From: Opisthocomus hoazin
Lineage: Eukaryota; Chordata; Aves; Opisthocomiformes; Opisthocomidae
Direction: 5' to 3'
DNA length: 64,000 nucleotides
NCBI RefSeq assembly: GCF_030867145.1
Contig: NC_134419.1
Coordinates: forward strand, 72,287,403-72,351,402
This document shows positions 1-13,900 of this stretch, one piece after another. Position numbers and translations under genes: made by a program. Every line of letters begins with the position of its first letter. The stretch's first letter is position 1. The notes under the pieces are model-generated. The model had not been told where the DNA came from and did no database searches. It was given only the letters and a program-made list of their open reading frames with translations.

Positions 1-1356
1 GTTCCTTTGTCATAATTAGAGGCACTGGAGTGAAGCATCCTCCACAAAACACAGTCGTTTCTTTAATAAGTGACACTGAATACTATGCCAGCCTACAGCA
101 GCTTTCTCAGTTTGACACACAAAAGCAGTCAAGTCTAAAAAACTTAAAAGAAAGATTTTCATTTTATTTTCTCCTTGATCCACTGATAGACCAGTTAATT
201 TTCTTGAACTTTGTAAAATTACTTTTTCACTCATCCGACCTGTGTAACAAATCACTGTCTCAATCACCAAATGTTCCCATTTGACTCATTCGCTTTTCCT
301 TTGGCCTTTGGGTAGGAAGCTTCACTTCTGAAACATTTTCTGAATTCATTTCTGTGAACTGTTCTCCCTTAGTTGCGCTTTGTTCCATTTTAAAAAATAA
401 TTGCACTTCCTGCAACATAATGTGCTAGTTTCAGGTTTTAAAATTTCATCAGAACCCACATTTTCTTTCTTAGATAGAGCAATGCTTTTTCTTTAAAAAG
501 CACCATTTTATAGCACACTATCGGCTACAACATGCCACTTTTTCAGCAGCAAATGCTATAACACAACATTTTTCCAGAATTCTCAGTTTCATTCTACTAA
601 TTTAGAACAGCTTTCTCACTAATAAGGCATTTTTACTCTCATATATATTGTTTTGCTTTTTGTGATCAAAGATTTTCTCTTTCTAATTGCTGAACTTTAC
701 TGCTGTAGTCTATTCTAAGATGGTATCTCCTCTGAGGAAAACTCTTTAACAAGACAGGACTGTCAATAATTCCATTCTTTTTCAATGTTAAAAAGGCTGG
801 AAGGGTATAAAGTTCCATTCCTCCAGGCTTTTTCTGCCTCAAAGCAAATAGGCCAACTTCACACAGGTATTCTCTGCAGAGAATACAGTTAATCCTTTTC
901 AAGATGTAGGAACAAACCCTGTAATATGAGTCGCATTTTCAATGGAGTATTTACGTTTCCAGTTAAACCATCCAGTAAGCTACAAACCAGAAAGCTGAAG
1001 AAGCTCAGAGCATAGTAAACTCATACACAAGTATGCTCCAGAAGATCATACAATGGGCTATGTTGTGAGCTTTGCTTACTGAGACCAACTGGAACAGAAA
1101 CACTGTTGTTTTACATTAATGGTGAAATGCAGCTGAGTTAAGTCTGATCACGGTTACTTAACTTTTATGAAGTCAGCTTTACCATCTTCTTCCCTACGAT
1201 AGCAGATTTTAGCCTACTTCCTTAACTGCTAAGGTTAGGCATCAATCCTCAAAAGACAAATAAATCAGAGCAGATATAATATTTAAGAAGGATAGTGATC
1301 ACATCATAGAAAAAGGAAGGGGTAAAAAACCCAGCTTCTGAACGACACAGAACCAG
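1..1356. other. Upstream non-coding sequence, no gene recognised
   Basis: This AT-rich stretch lies 5' of CCDC172. It contains only short chance open frames on both strands, with no protein-like composition, no exon with convincing flanking splice sites and no recognisable repeat. In mammals the next gene on this side is GFRA1, but nothing resembling its exons is visible here. Confidence 0.6.
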
Positions 1357-1844
1357 TATAAAGTGTGTGGTCCCAGAGAAATAAAGTCAGAGCTGTTTGA
1401 TCAAAACTCCCCAGACCCTAAGTCAGAACCAGTGTTTCACAAATGTGCACATTTGAGAAGATTCAAAGCGTCAGCTGCCTTTTGCGTAGCCAGAGATCTT
1501 CTTTCTCCTGCTCCTACTCTGCTGCTTCTCTGTCTGCTCAGTTCCATCTCCCATGTTTCCCATGTGGGCTCCCCCAGCCAGTCATCCATGCTTCCCTCTG
1601 CCTGAGGTTCACTCTCGCCCCACCACTCTCTGCAGCCCTCTGCCACCTCTTCCTCCTCAGCCGTGTCCTGTCTACCAGAGTTGCTTCCCTCTGTGGTCCA
1701 AGCCTCTGTGGCGCAGAGCCCTGAGGGAAGGGCTGTGGCCGGGCCCAGCCTCACCTTCCTCTGGGGCATCCCAGCCTCAATCAACCAGCCCTCCACAAAG
1801 ACAGCGAGACCCAGAGAGCCCACAGACTCTGCGAGAAGACAGAA
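1357..1844 (+). promoter_or_regulatory. Probable promoter and 5' UTR region of CCDC172
   Basis: A TATAAAG motif stands at 1357-1363. Base composition then becomes C-rich (CT-rich between about 1490 and 1720) up to the CCDC172 start codon at 1845. The transcription start site cannot be fixed from sequence alone, and the TATA-like motif may be chance. The placement is inferred from the position directly before exon 1. Confidence 0.3.
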
Positions 1845-1923
1845 ATGAACCTGGATGCTCTGTTCCAGCAAATACAGCTCACAGAGAAGCAGGCGGGGGA
1901 GAAGAGGCGCCTCATCCAACAAG
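1845..1923 (+). CDS. CCDC172: CCDC172 coding exon 1
   Basis: Contains the start codon, with a purine at -3, and 26 codons plus one base (phase 1). The donor is AAG|GTCTGC, weaker than consensus because +3 to +6 is not RAGT. The reading frame continues correctly into exon 2. Confidence 0.85.
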
Positions 1924-4900
1924 GTCTGCGCCATGGCCGCCATCCTGTGGGTCTGGCGGCAGCGCTGTCCACACTTCGTGGCCTTTCCTTGTCCCGGGGA
2001 GAAAGCAGGGCGGCCTCGCCATGCCATCATGAGGGGAGCTCTGTCACTGAAAGCTCGGCAGGCAGCCAAGCTGTCTGCTTCTTGCCAACGGCGCGGTTTT
2101 GTAAGAACGCAACTTTTACGACCTGAGCACACAGCCTCACATGTTTCTCTTGTGTTGCAGCTAGATTTGATATAAGCAGAAGTTATGAAAAAATTAACCA
2201 AATAAAAGAAGAGCTGAGCACTGCAAAAATGAAACTAGAAACTAAGGTAAGCAGGCATGTTTATAGTATACATAATAATGAAATACCTGATATTTACAAA
2301 TATATGCCTATTGTTTCGGGAATAGATTCATAAACGCTTTCAAGGAGTGTGCTTCGCCTGCCGAAGAACACAGCGTTGAGAAAACTTACACGTGTGTTTC
2401 TGTAGTGACCGTTATCAGCAATCTGTCTGCTTCGTATAAAGAAGGTCTGTCAGCGGCTTTCCCCCCTCAGAAACCTCACCCTTCGGGCTGGCCCCTGGGT
2501 ACGGTCAGGCACTCGCTGACCTGAGGGGTAGGAGCAATTCCAGATAACGCTTCCAAAATCTGGAAGCACTGGAGATGGCACATGTGCGCGTGGCAGCCAC
2601 TCCTGCTCTGCCACAGGAGCTCGGCGGGGAGCGGAGCCCCGTGTCAGGCCGGCACGTTCATGGGACACAGCTGGGGTCAGCGACTGTCCAGCTACGCTGT
2701 GAGCAACCCTGTCTCAGCAGCCCTGGAGCTTGTCACAGCACTTTCCTTCAGAGGCCTGGAAACCATTCCTTTGTTACCCATTGCCATTCACTAAAGGTCT
2801 TTCAGAGAAAACGTATGGAAACATTCCCTGTGTTTAGTTCATGGGATCTTGACTCGTATACTAAAGGTCTTCCCGTGACCCTGGGCTCACAGTTAGGGCT
2901 CACGAGGCCTAAGTCATTTTCTAGCATGCTGGAGACAGAGGAAAGTTTCTCAATCTATTTAATGTTTTTAAGATTTTATTATGCTTTCCATTTAACCAAA
3001 CTGCAGACATATTTTTAGACTAAGGTTGCGGTTTTGCAGAGTTTTCAACCACTAATACCTGTGGTTACAAATGATTTAAAAATCCATTTGCTTGTGCCTG
3101 AAAATGAAGTCTAAATACCATCCCCTGTGCTCTTAAGTATCTGCGCTGACAGAATGTGTATGCACAACAGGAAAGAATATGGAGCCTCCTTTGAAGTCAG
3201 AACTGTTGTATCCTATCACTTAAATAACATCTTCTAGAACCTTTGGGGGATTACCTCACCTAGTTGTGAAAATAAACATTTGGGGGATGATTTTCATCCT
3301 TCCAAAAACAAGCCTTTCTGCCTCTTGTAAAAGTCCATGTAATATATGTAATAAATATCAACATTACTGTGAGGGGGTCAGAATAAAAGAGAACTCATTT
3401 AGAAATATTTACTCGTTGCAAATTGAGACTATAATCATGTAAGCAGTTATTCATGTGCTTGCAATTACGCATGCCACAATCTTAGACCCCGAATGTACTT
3501 TAAAATAGTAACTTATTTAGCCAACACAGATTATACCAGGTGTTGCTTGTTAGGTAAAGTCCTTTGTAGTCTTCCTCATAAATTTATTTATGAACAAAAC
3601 AATTTTATATTTATACTACTAATTTGTTATTGATGCATTGTGATTTCTAATCAAGGTTTATGTGGTAGGTATAGAAAGTCCCAAGAGTAGAGCCATTATT
3701 GTAAATGACTAATGGGGAGAGCTGAAGAACTATTCCTAATTAAATCATATGTGCTTTATCCACCAGTATTAATAGTATTCTCACTTATGTCCACCAAAAT
3801 GTATTTTGCTTGCTTAGTCTGACATTGATTCATTTATAGATAAGAAATGCAGAATGGGAAAATGCATTTCAATCAGACTGTATTTCGGTATAAAGATAAT
3901 ATAGCTATTGAAATCATTTAAAGTAATTTATTTTTCAGCACAGGAATAAGTTTACATATGTCTACAATAGTTAATGTAATTCAAATAATATTAAATAATG
4001 CTGTTCAGCTAATGCTGTTGAATTTGTCCCACACCAAGTAACTGCAGTTCTTTATAAGCATACTTATCCAAGCACATGCATGCACAGCAGCTTATGCCTG
4101 ACCAAGCAGATCACTGAGTTCAAAAGTGGTTTGACATCTATTTCACAGAGACTGCCTATGGTCAATCAAAGATTCCTAGGAAACGCTATTTTTTTTCCTC
4201 TGTTCTGTAAAATCAAGTAGCATGTGTTTAGAACCTGAATTACAGCATTTTGCTTTTCACAGCTCAATGATTTTTAACAAAAAAATCTGTCGCAAATGCA
4301 TAGATTAAGTAGGTATCTTACAGATAGAGAAACTACACTGCAGCTAGTTACGTTCATTAATACAAATACAGTGGTATAAGACCATCTACTCTCTTTGAGT
4401 TAATATATTAAACAAATATTTCTGAGGCAAGCACTTCCTGGACATTTAGCATGCCAGACATATCAGGGATAAGCAAAAAATCTGATCCTTTCTTTTACAA
4501 CTCTCACATTCTAGTCTTAGGGCATTTGATTCCACTATCCTTATCCTTTTTTGATCAGATGCACTTCATCTGCACCTTCTCCAAAATAATCTACATTATT
4601 TCATTTGACAATCTTTTAATTTTTAGCTCTCTAATATCACTATTATTTGGTCTTTTCTGCCTCTGCACACTCAAACAGTCATGTATCAGCCTGACTATTC
4701 AACTTACTTCCTGATACTTACCCTGAGCCTTTACAGTTTGTGGGCAATTCTGCTAACTTTACTTATTGTTCTGAGTATTACAGTCTGAGTTGTTGACCTC
4801 CTTTTCTCCACTTATCCAGATGAATGATTCTCATACTTAAGACTCTTCAACACTCAGCTGTTCCCTATTTATATGCTGCCACCATATATCTGAAGTTAGA

Positions 4901-7900
4901 CAATGATACAGTAGATGCATTGGAAAATTGAGAGTAACTCTTCAGCAAATTTTGAAAATGCAATGGTTGAACAGCATATCCTTCTACCAGAAAAGCTACT
5001 ATTTAAAATTAATAAAACTAAAAATAAAACTCTATGCAAAATAGAACTTTGAGGCTTCAGGAAGTTATGGTCAAACTGTCTTTAACCCATGACCTAATTT
5101 CCATTACATTTCTCTGGCTAAAATTTCCAGAAATAGTGCTCATAAAAATATGAGCAAATCCGTCCTTCCTTCGCCTATGTATTAGTAGCATTGCAGAGTT
5201 GGTGATGGGTACAGCCATTCAGTCAGAACGACGATGTTGGACCCCTGTCCCTCCGATATTATTGTCTGATTTAGTATGTGATGAGCTTCACACAATTAGA
5301 TGGACGACAACATATTATGTTCGGTAAAAGATCCCACACGATCAAAATTTTTCCTGGTTTTAACATGAGAAAGGATTTCTCCTAAGCCAAACAGGCTTTA
5401 AAATGCCATTTTAGACAGGTGGGTCAGCGCTAAATGTGTCTTTTAAAGAAAGGATATTTTTCAAAATCTTAGTGGTATATTGAAAGATTATTGGGGAGAG
5501 AAAGAGCTGTTATGCATGTGCTAGTCCAGCAGCTATGCCAGCTGTATTTTACCTGGACCAAAATCCTTATGTACAATATCAAAGTATATGAAACAATAAA
5601 ACAATAACCTCACTTTATAACCTTGTATTTTTTTCTTTCTCTTGGAAGGTTCAGCATCTGTCTGAAAAACGGTTCTACTTAGAAATTCTGAAGAAACGTG
5701 AAGACACTTTAGGAAAACAGAAAGCTGAACTTATTAGTCAAAAAAGCAGTCTTCTTAAAATCCTTGTATGTTTCCAGCTACGGTATTCAGATAGCTCTTG
5801 TCTACTGTATAAGAGTAGTCAGCTTTAAAATTTGAAAATCTGGAAGAACTAATGTTTTAAATCTGGAAAATCAGTTTTATTTCTTTTACTCCAGCATACT
5901 TAACAATGTAAATGTAGATAAATCCTCACTTTTGATATAAAGCATGGTCTAAGGTAATGCATGCTGCAGTTTGTCGAGAAAGCTAATTTAACATTCTTGA
6001 ATTCATTTTCTAATGTCTGCTCTTGTATGACTGAACTCAAGTTCTGATATATTATTTCCTTTGTAAAAGAGAACTAGGAAAATCTCACCTTAAATTGAAC
6101 TGCTTCAACTACAATGATATATATTGATAAGGATCAAAGGAAAAATTCAGGGAGGCCAACACCACATTTTGGGAATCCTGACATACCACACAATCTCTTT
6201 GATGCTAGACACACCTAGCCACCTCTTAAAAGGTAGCTACTTGCAACACACACAGACAAAAAGGTTTACAGTTCTCTCTTATGCTAACCTGAATATTGCC
6301 TTCCTCTTACTTCACTGTGGATCCTTGAATCTGTACATGCTAAGAAACACCCCAGATGAGTAGTCTTCTCTGCATTTGTAAGTATTTGTACTCTAAATCA
6401 GAAAAGCTGAATTTTAAGCATTCAATGTGAATCACCAGTATTACTCTTAAACATTTAGGCAGATACCCTTTTAATTAAGCAATATGTCTTCAGAATCCAA
6501 AACATTCCAATCTTAAGCATACAAAGAAAGAAAGAAAAATAAATATTGTAAGTAACATAGAAAAATTATTTCGCTATAAAAGCTAAATATCCTTTGAAGA
6601 AGTGTGAAGTTTCTTTTAATTGTAACCAGTCAAGTTGGATATATAGGTTATCATTTCTTTCTTCCTGTATATAGGGGTAATTTCTTTTTATTTAATTTAG
6701 CAAATAGTTAAGATTTTTTTAAAGGAATATAATATTGCCTTTCTCTTTAGAATATTTTTTCCAGAAAATGAAACAGTGACTTCCTATCAACTAGAGCTTT
6801 CTTGGTAGTTAATGAGTAAGTCTGCATTCTGCAGAGGAATAAACACCATTTTTATTCCATTTAAAAACAATCTAAAAAAAAATTTGCCATAATATGTTAC
6901 TGACTTTAAACAGAACTTTCTACGAATTTCAATAAAGAGTTGAACTTAAAAACTGCTGGCACAAGTCTGTAACATAATGTAGTGATTTTTGAAATGTTTT
7001 ATTACTAAGAATATATCCTTCACTTTTTCAGGAAAAAAAAGAGGCTGAAACAACAGACAAAATGATAGAGCTATAGACCATCTTAATGTTCTCAAAAGTC
7101 AGGAAAAATAAATATGTTACATTTATACTAAAAGTTTAAGGATAAATAACGACAGTGTGTTTCAGTCTGCCTAGCTTAACAAAGACCTTTTTTTTTTTTC
7201 ACCTGAATATTCAATTTTCCCTTTCTTTTTTTCAGACAGACACAAAGAGAAAAATGACTGAAGAGGAAGATAATTTTACTAGAGAAGTAACAGAGTTTAA
7301 CGATGAGTATGGACTAACAAGTAATAGAGATCTTGTGATTAAAAAAAAGGTCAAGACTGAAATAAATGATTTAGAGAATGAGGCAGCTCTGTTGAAAAAT
7401 GGTAATTCTTGTACTAAATTATTTTATCTTGGACTACCAGAAACTGAATATAAATCAGTAAAATATAACTGTGCAAAACAATATTTAATTCCATTCCCTT
7501 GCTGTCTGGAACTTTCTCTTAGCACTAATCTGAATGATTGTGGTCTGACATACCACATTACGCAAGCATAATTAAAGCCTCTGCTGTTCCCTATCCTCTT
7601 CAGTCCTTTCCGACTGAGAGCACTAAAAGGAGAAGCAGCAGACCTGCGGAAGTGGCTCCTAGTGTCTGATGTCAACCAGTACAGAGGTGCACTGTCATCC
7701 GTAGTGTACTATATTAGATTTGCAATGATTATTATCAACTATGGTTGAGATATGTAAATTTCCTTAGATTCAAAAGAATTATATGCACAGATGTCTTGTA
7801 GGACTGGTCTTTTACTGCCACAGCATAATTTTATCTTTGAGTAAATATATAGAATATGAGATTTCTCAGAACGGAGAGTCAGATTGAAAAGCAATCGTTC

Positions 7901-10900
7901 AGCAAGGAAATAGGAGCCATCACGGATCACAAGCTGAACATGAGTCAATGACATAAGAATGCCAACACCATACTGAGACATAAACATAATTCTGACCCCT
8001 AAGACATGCAGAATAATCCTTCACTCTTTTTAGGGCAGCTAAGCTCTTAGCTGGAATACTGTGCATCAAGTTTTGGATGTTACACTTCAAGAAAAAGTGC
8101 TGACCAGCTGAAGAGGATCCATAGGGGACCAGTTAGAGTGATCAGAGTTCTGGAGAACATGAGAACGAAAAAAGTTAAAACATTGGGACTATTTAACCCA
8201 TGAAGGAAAAAACTGATGGAAGATGGATATCAGTCTTCAAATTATTAAAGGATTTTGTAATGAGGAAATCAATACATTCTTCATACCTATAGTGAACTGA
8301 ACAAGAAGCAACAAGTGTAAACCGCAATAAGGCAGAGTCTGGCTGTCTGCTTAGAAATCTTTCTCAGAACAGCGTACAACTAAAACACTCTGCCTTAGCA
8401 GAAAACATTACCAAATGTCTTTAAAAACAGGTTAGACCAGCATCTGTCAGAAATGACAGAGGTGCAGCTGATCGTGCCCTTGGGAGGAGGAATGCAGTAG
8501 ATGACCCCTCAAAGTCCTTTCCAGTCTCATGATTCTATGATTCATCAAGCGTCAGCACTTTGAATTCCCAATTTCTGATGTAAAGTCCCTGAAATATGAC
8601 TATCCATTTGAGTTTGTACTTCATGGTACCTTTTTTCTGTATTTCCTGCGACTCCGATTCTGATCTACAACTGAAAAAAAAATCTATATTTGGTGGCACT
8701 TGTTACTTTTAAGCATTGATTTTTGCATATTCAGACAGATGTGATGCATCAAATGATCAGTAGGACATGAAAGGTGACTAGCAACCTTCTCTAGGTTCAG
8801 CTTCTATCTTGATTCCATCCTTTTAGATTACACCTTTACTGAGGTATAGCTTGTATGTCTTTCCGTCTGCTACAGTCCTGAGCATACTGACAATACTGAA
8901 AAGTTTAAGTAAGTCACCACAAGGAAATTATGTGAGGACCTCCAGTTGTAAGGGAAACAATCACAATTAATTCCAGATGCTGTCAATGATCAGGTTCAAA
9001 TGGCCACAACACTAAACAAAACAAGGGCTTATTTTAGCCCTGCTGATACATTCCTGTTCACCACCTATTCAATAAATCATCTTCTTTATAGCTGAAATAA
9101 CTAAAGCAAAACATTCTTTTTATGCCTAGTCAACAAAGTATGTTAAACATCTTAACAACATTAAAACCCCACTTTCTTTCATAGTTATGGATACATTATA
9201 TGGCATATAATTTCCTGTGAACTAGGTTTTATATGACTTCTTTTAGTCGATTTTGGTTTTATATTTAAGGTTCTTTTTGACTAGCTGAAGATTGGTAGAA
9301 GTAATTAAGAACATTTAAGATTATTTCATGAAGACTAAAACTACAATGCATTTTAATTTTAAATATATTTTTTCTTAGAAATGGAGTCAATGGAACATAA
9401 AAATCTTCAGTTAAATGCACTCCAGTCGCAGAAGAATGAATTAAAGCAGGATTTATTTATTCTCCAAAGCAAACTCAGAGGTGTGCCTGATAATCACTTG
9501 CTATGACAATTATTTGTGGCTTGAAAGATGCATATGAAAAATCTTTTCTGTCAAGCTATTTTTCTCAAGAAAAGGAAATAATAGAAACAAGAATTTAACA
9601 TATTTTTATATTATGTAATTTTTGTAGAATTATTTTTTAAATACACTCATCATTTTTAAACATGGTTATAACAAACATTAAGGATTTCAATAAGATTTTT
9701 TTTAAATGTCAGTGATACAGTGGTCTACAGATTTGCTGTATCGTAATTTGTAAATATGAAAAAGAAATTTTTACTTTTGCTGGTAAGTCATATACTTAGA
9801 TGAAGAATTTAGTGTTTCAAAGTGAACTTCAAATCAACATAAATATCGTTTAAAACCCATTAACTTCTATTTAAAGAATGTCACTAAAATTCAAATGTTT
9901 AACAAGCAACACGGCTTGGACTGATAAAGACTGATTTGGCCTAGGTGCTAAACCTCTGAGTTGTAAATTCAACTACCATCTCTTTACTGACATTTGTGTG
10001 TTCATGTATGAAAGTCTGTGCATAATAAAAGTAGTCTACGCACAAAGTTCGGAGGAATGTGTTGAATACACAGGAAACTATAAAAGAAAAAACTAAGAAG
10101 ACAGAGGGAACAAGAAAGGTTCTGTGTCAAAGATGATCACAAGCAACAGGAAGTTTTTGAAATTTGGATTTAAAAAATACAGTTTAGAAGTGGTTTAGTA
10201 ACTTATTTATAAATGGGTAAATAACATGCCAGAGAAAGAGAGCTAAGAAAGACAGGCTGTAAATATGGTCAGAAATTGTTCGGGAAAAGGAATGAAATTT
10301 TCTAGAAGATTGCAATATGCATACTAATTACAATAATGAAATAATTCATGTTCTTTATTCGGATGCCAGTACCCTACAAACAGCTTCATGAAGAAATATG
10401 AGAAAGGATAACTTTAGAAAATGTAGGAAGCCTTTGAATATGGATGATAAATATATATTTAGAAGGTAATTGTTATTTTATGTTCAGACCTTGAGAAAGT
10501 CATCAGGGAGGCTGAAAGAATGACAAAAGATTTAGAAGCAGAAAAAGTCCAAGTCACTGAAAAACCTCAGACTGATCCGGAATGTTTAAGGTAAGAGTTT
10601 CATGTTAGTAAGTTCCTAAATTTAATTTTAGGTCTGTAACTGCAGACCAGTCCTGGTGGCAATGACTATTTTATCTTTCCTGTACAATACTCCTAAGAAA
10701 TCAGAAGAATTATACATTTTTATTACAGAACACGAATTCCTGTTGTTTATTGCAGCCTTTCACAATGCAAAGGAACTCCTCCTAGAAAAGCTGGTCCAAA
10801 ATATTATCCATCAGAAATTGTTAGGGAAAATACAATTTTTGTTACCCTCATGTTTTTTTTTCCCAGACATTTCTGAGTTTTTGACAAAAATAAATACAGT

Positions 10901-13900
10901 AATTTTTTTTCTGAAAACTTTCAATGGAAAAATAAAATTTTGCAGAGAGCCCTGAGCATTTTTCTGAAAGAGTATTAGGTAACGGTTGCTTTTTTGCTGA
11001 ATATCAGTTTTTGAAAGAAAATTATATATGAGCCCTATTATTAACTCTCTTCAACATCTTACGTGGTGTTGAGACATGGCCAAAATTCCCTCAGCATAAA
11101 AATTAATTAGCTCACAATTCTGCATATAGTAGCAAAAACTTTGCATTCAACATATACATAAAAGACACAGTGTAAATAATAATAACAGCAGCAATTCTGT
11201 AAGGCGGCGTGTTATAATGCAGTCTTTTACATTATTCATTCCATTGTGATATATTGTGTTTTGTGATACACGAGGCTGTCAACTTCCTTCTAAATACGAT
11301 ACTTCTCTTGGAGTAGTTTACTGCCATGAAGCCGCTTAATATGCACATTGGTGTAATTAGTTTTCTATCACAGTTTTCCTGTTTATAAGGTACAGAATTA
11401 TCAAATATTATATTACTTCAAATCCCCAGCTCTGCCACTGATTGCTATAAGATCCTGGGCAAATCATTCAAATCCATGTATGTCTGTCTTTCTACATAGT
11501 GAAATTAACTTACAGCTCTGTGGAACGATACTTTGGTTTTATCTGGGCAGAAAACACAACAGTGGACAAAATATGTTAAATTCTATTAAGTACAAAACCA
11601 ACAAATGCCATTTACAGTGAAAGCAGGAAGAATGAAACGATTTTTTTATTTCATAAAATGCCTCATTTTATGGTCAAGATAAGCTTACATTACTTGATAA
11701 TTGCATGTAGTGCAAAATATAAAGTGCTCCTACTGCTATCACTACTGTCACAAAAAGCAACCACTCTTTGAGGTCTAATAATATATTGAAGAAATTTTCT
11801 TTATATTGAAATAGTTTTTCATTTCAGGTACTGGACAAATTTAGGACAGATTTGCCTAAGTCATACTTTTGTCTCACACTTGTTTTCGAGCTCATGTACA
11901 CTCAGAAAAGCTCAATGCTTTAGAGAGAGAGAGAGAGAGATCCCTGAACAAGTTAACTCAGATGCCAGAAGCAACAGAGCTACGTTACTGTACTTCTGTG
12001 TTGGCACTAATAGGTTCTGCTCTTCAGTAGAGGCAAGCAGGCAATCCTCGTTTGTCTACTTCTGAATGTCATAGTGCCGCGCTGTTTAGAATTATCCCAG
12101 ATCTTATTGGACTCATACAACTCTATCAATTTTTTAATTTCCTTTTTTACCAAAACCTACTCGTCATTTCTTGGTTTGGTCTACTGAATGAAGAGAATAT
12201 GAGAGGGAATTAAAAGTGTTATACGTTATAAATAGCGCAGGTACCTCCTGGAGGTACCTGATCACTGTCCAGTACCTACAAGGAGGTCATCAAGAAGATG
12301 GAGCCAGAATCTGCACAAATCTGCGCAGTGGGAGGACAAAAGGCAAAAAGCAGAAACTGAAATAAGAGGGCTTTAGAATGAATTTAAGGAAAAACTTTTT
12401 TATCATTAAGATAGTTGGCAAAGGAAAAGGTTGCTTAGAGAGATTGCATAGTTTTCATCCTTGAAGATTTTCAGACTTGACTGGTTGAAGCCCTCAGTAA
12501 CTTGGTCTGACCTTATAGCTGACCCTGCTTTGAGGAGGACATTGGGCTAGATGACCTCCTGACATCTTCTTCCATCTTGGAATTATCCAGTGAACCCAAT
12601 TATCATTGTGGATTGCACAAGGGAGAGGAAACAGCCCATGGATCAATACGTATGCACTGGCTTGTGCCTACACTGCTCAGAGGCAGCATTATCTGCAGCA
12701 AACCACTAATCTCTACACAGCCTAGCACTTGGTGAGATCTTATCTGCTCTGGTCCCTTTGTAGTGCCTCTGTGACATTAAGATATAATGTCATATATATA
12801 CACATATTTTCCACCCAATATGTATGAAATACTTAAAGGAGTTATGTCCAGCACAGCAGAGTGCTGGTTCAAAATAACCGTACCTAGCAGTTGCGTTACA
12901 TGCCCTGCAATGTGCCACAGAAGTAGTTGAGGGACCACTGCTGCTGCAGCAAAGCACGTGGTGATGCAGTCCATGCCAATAGTGTCTGTGGAACGGATCC
13001 TTGAGTGAACCATCCTGTCCACTCCTGTGAGTGGCCTCTGTAGGGAATCTGAAAATAAAGAAAAATTCATGCAGTGTCAGTGAGAAAAACTGAAGTACCA
13101 GGCACCAGGAGTGAACCAGGAAGCCTTCCTGACAGTCTAGATACACCTTTGGCACTTGGAAAGGACCTTTTGCAGCCAAAGTGCCACTTAATGCAATCTT
13201 ACTTATACTAGTGTATATCTTATCAGGAGTCAGTTTTGGTCATGTTAAAATCAATGCTATTGAACCTACAGTTTTTGAGAAACAACTCTTTTTAGCCTAA
13301 CACCGTAAGCTTTTTTCCCCATACAGAATCTATAGCAAGAACAAAATTTTAGTTTTTACTGAGAATCATATTTAGTATACATAAAGAGAATAATATTTTG
13401 ACACAAGTAACATGGATCAAAAATATATTTTTTTCTATGAAATAAGCACAAAATATGATTCTTTTTTTTACAGCGCAGGAAACCACACTTTAAATAGTGA
13501 AAATACCAATGTTTTTAATGCTTCCTTAGAACAAATGTGAGAGACAGTCAGCATCAATAACCTGATATATGTAGCTCCCAGACCACCCTGTAAGTCTGTT
13601 ATTGTATCACATACCTAGTCCCAGCTTAAAAATCAATATCAAAAGTAGCTGGCAAGGCAAGAATCTTGATTATAATTAAGTGTATATCTTAAAGTAAATT
13701 GCGTTTCAGCTGAAGAGTGTAGCCAGCTAATTCAAATTACAGCAATTCATCTTTGATCTGAGAAAAATGTCCTATACAGTGTCTGCAGTTTCATAAAATT
13801 TCTCCCAAATCCATCAAAGAATTATAAAAGGTCATGAGAAGCACACACCAGTAATTCCAACAGCTGTTGGTGCTGCAGTTATAGACTTATTCTAATACAC

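Noticed and set aside
1437-2201. 254-codon minus-strand open frame over the start of CCDC172
   Set aside because: It is antisense to exon 1, intron 1 and exon 2 of a well-supported gene and lies in a GC-rich stretch where stop codons are rare. No family resemblance.
12777-13179. Minus-strand open frames with good flanking splice-like sites in CCDC172 intron 6
   Set aside because: More than one frame is open, so the signal is compositional. Part of the block recurs near 41855, which suggests a repeat rather than a gene.
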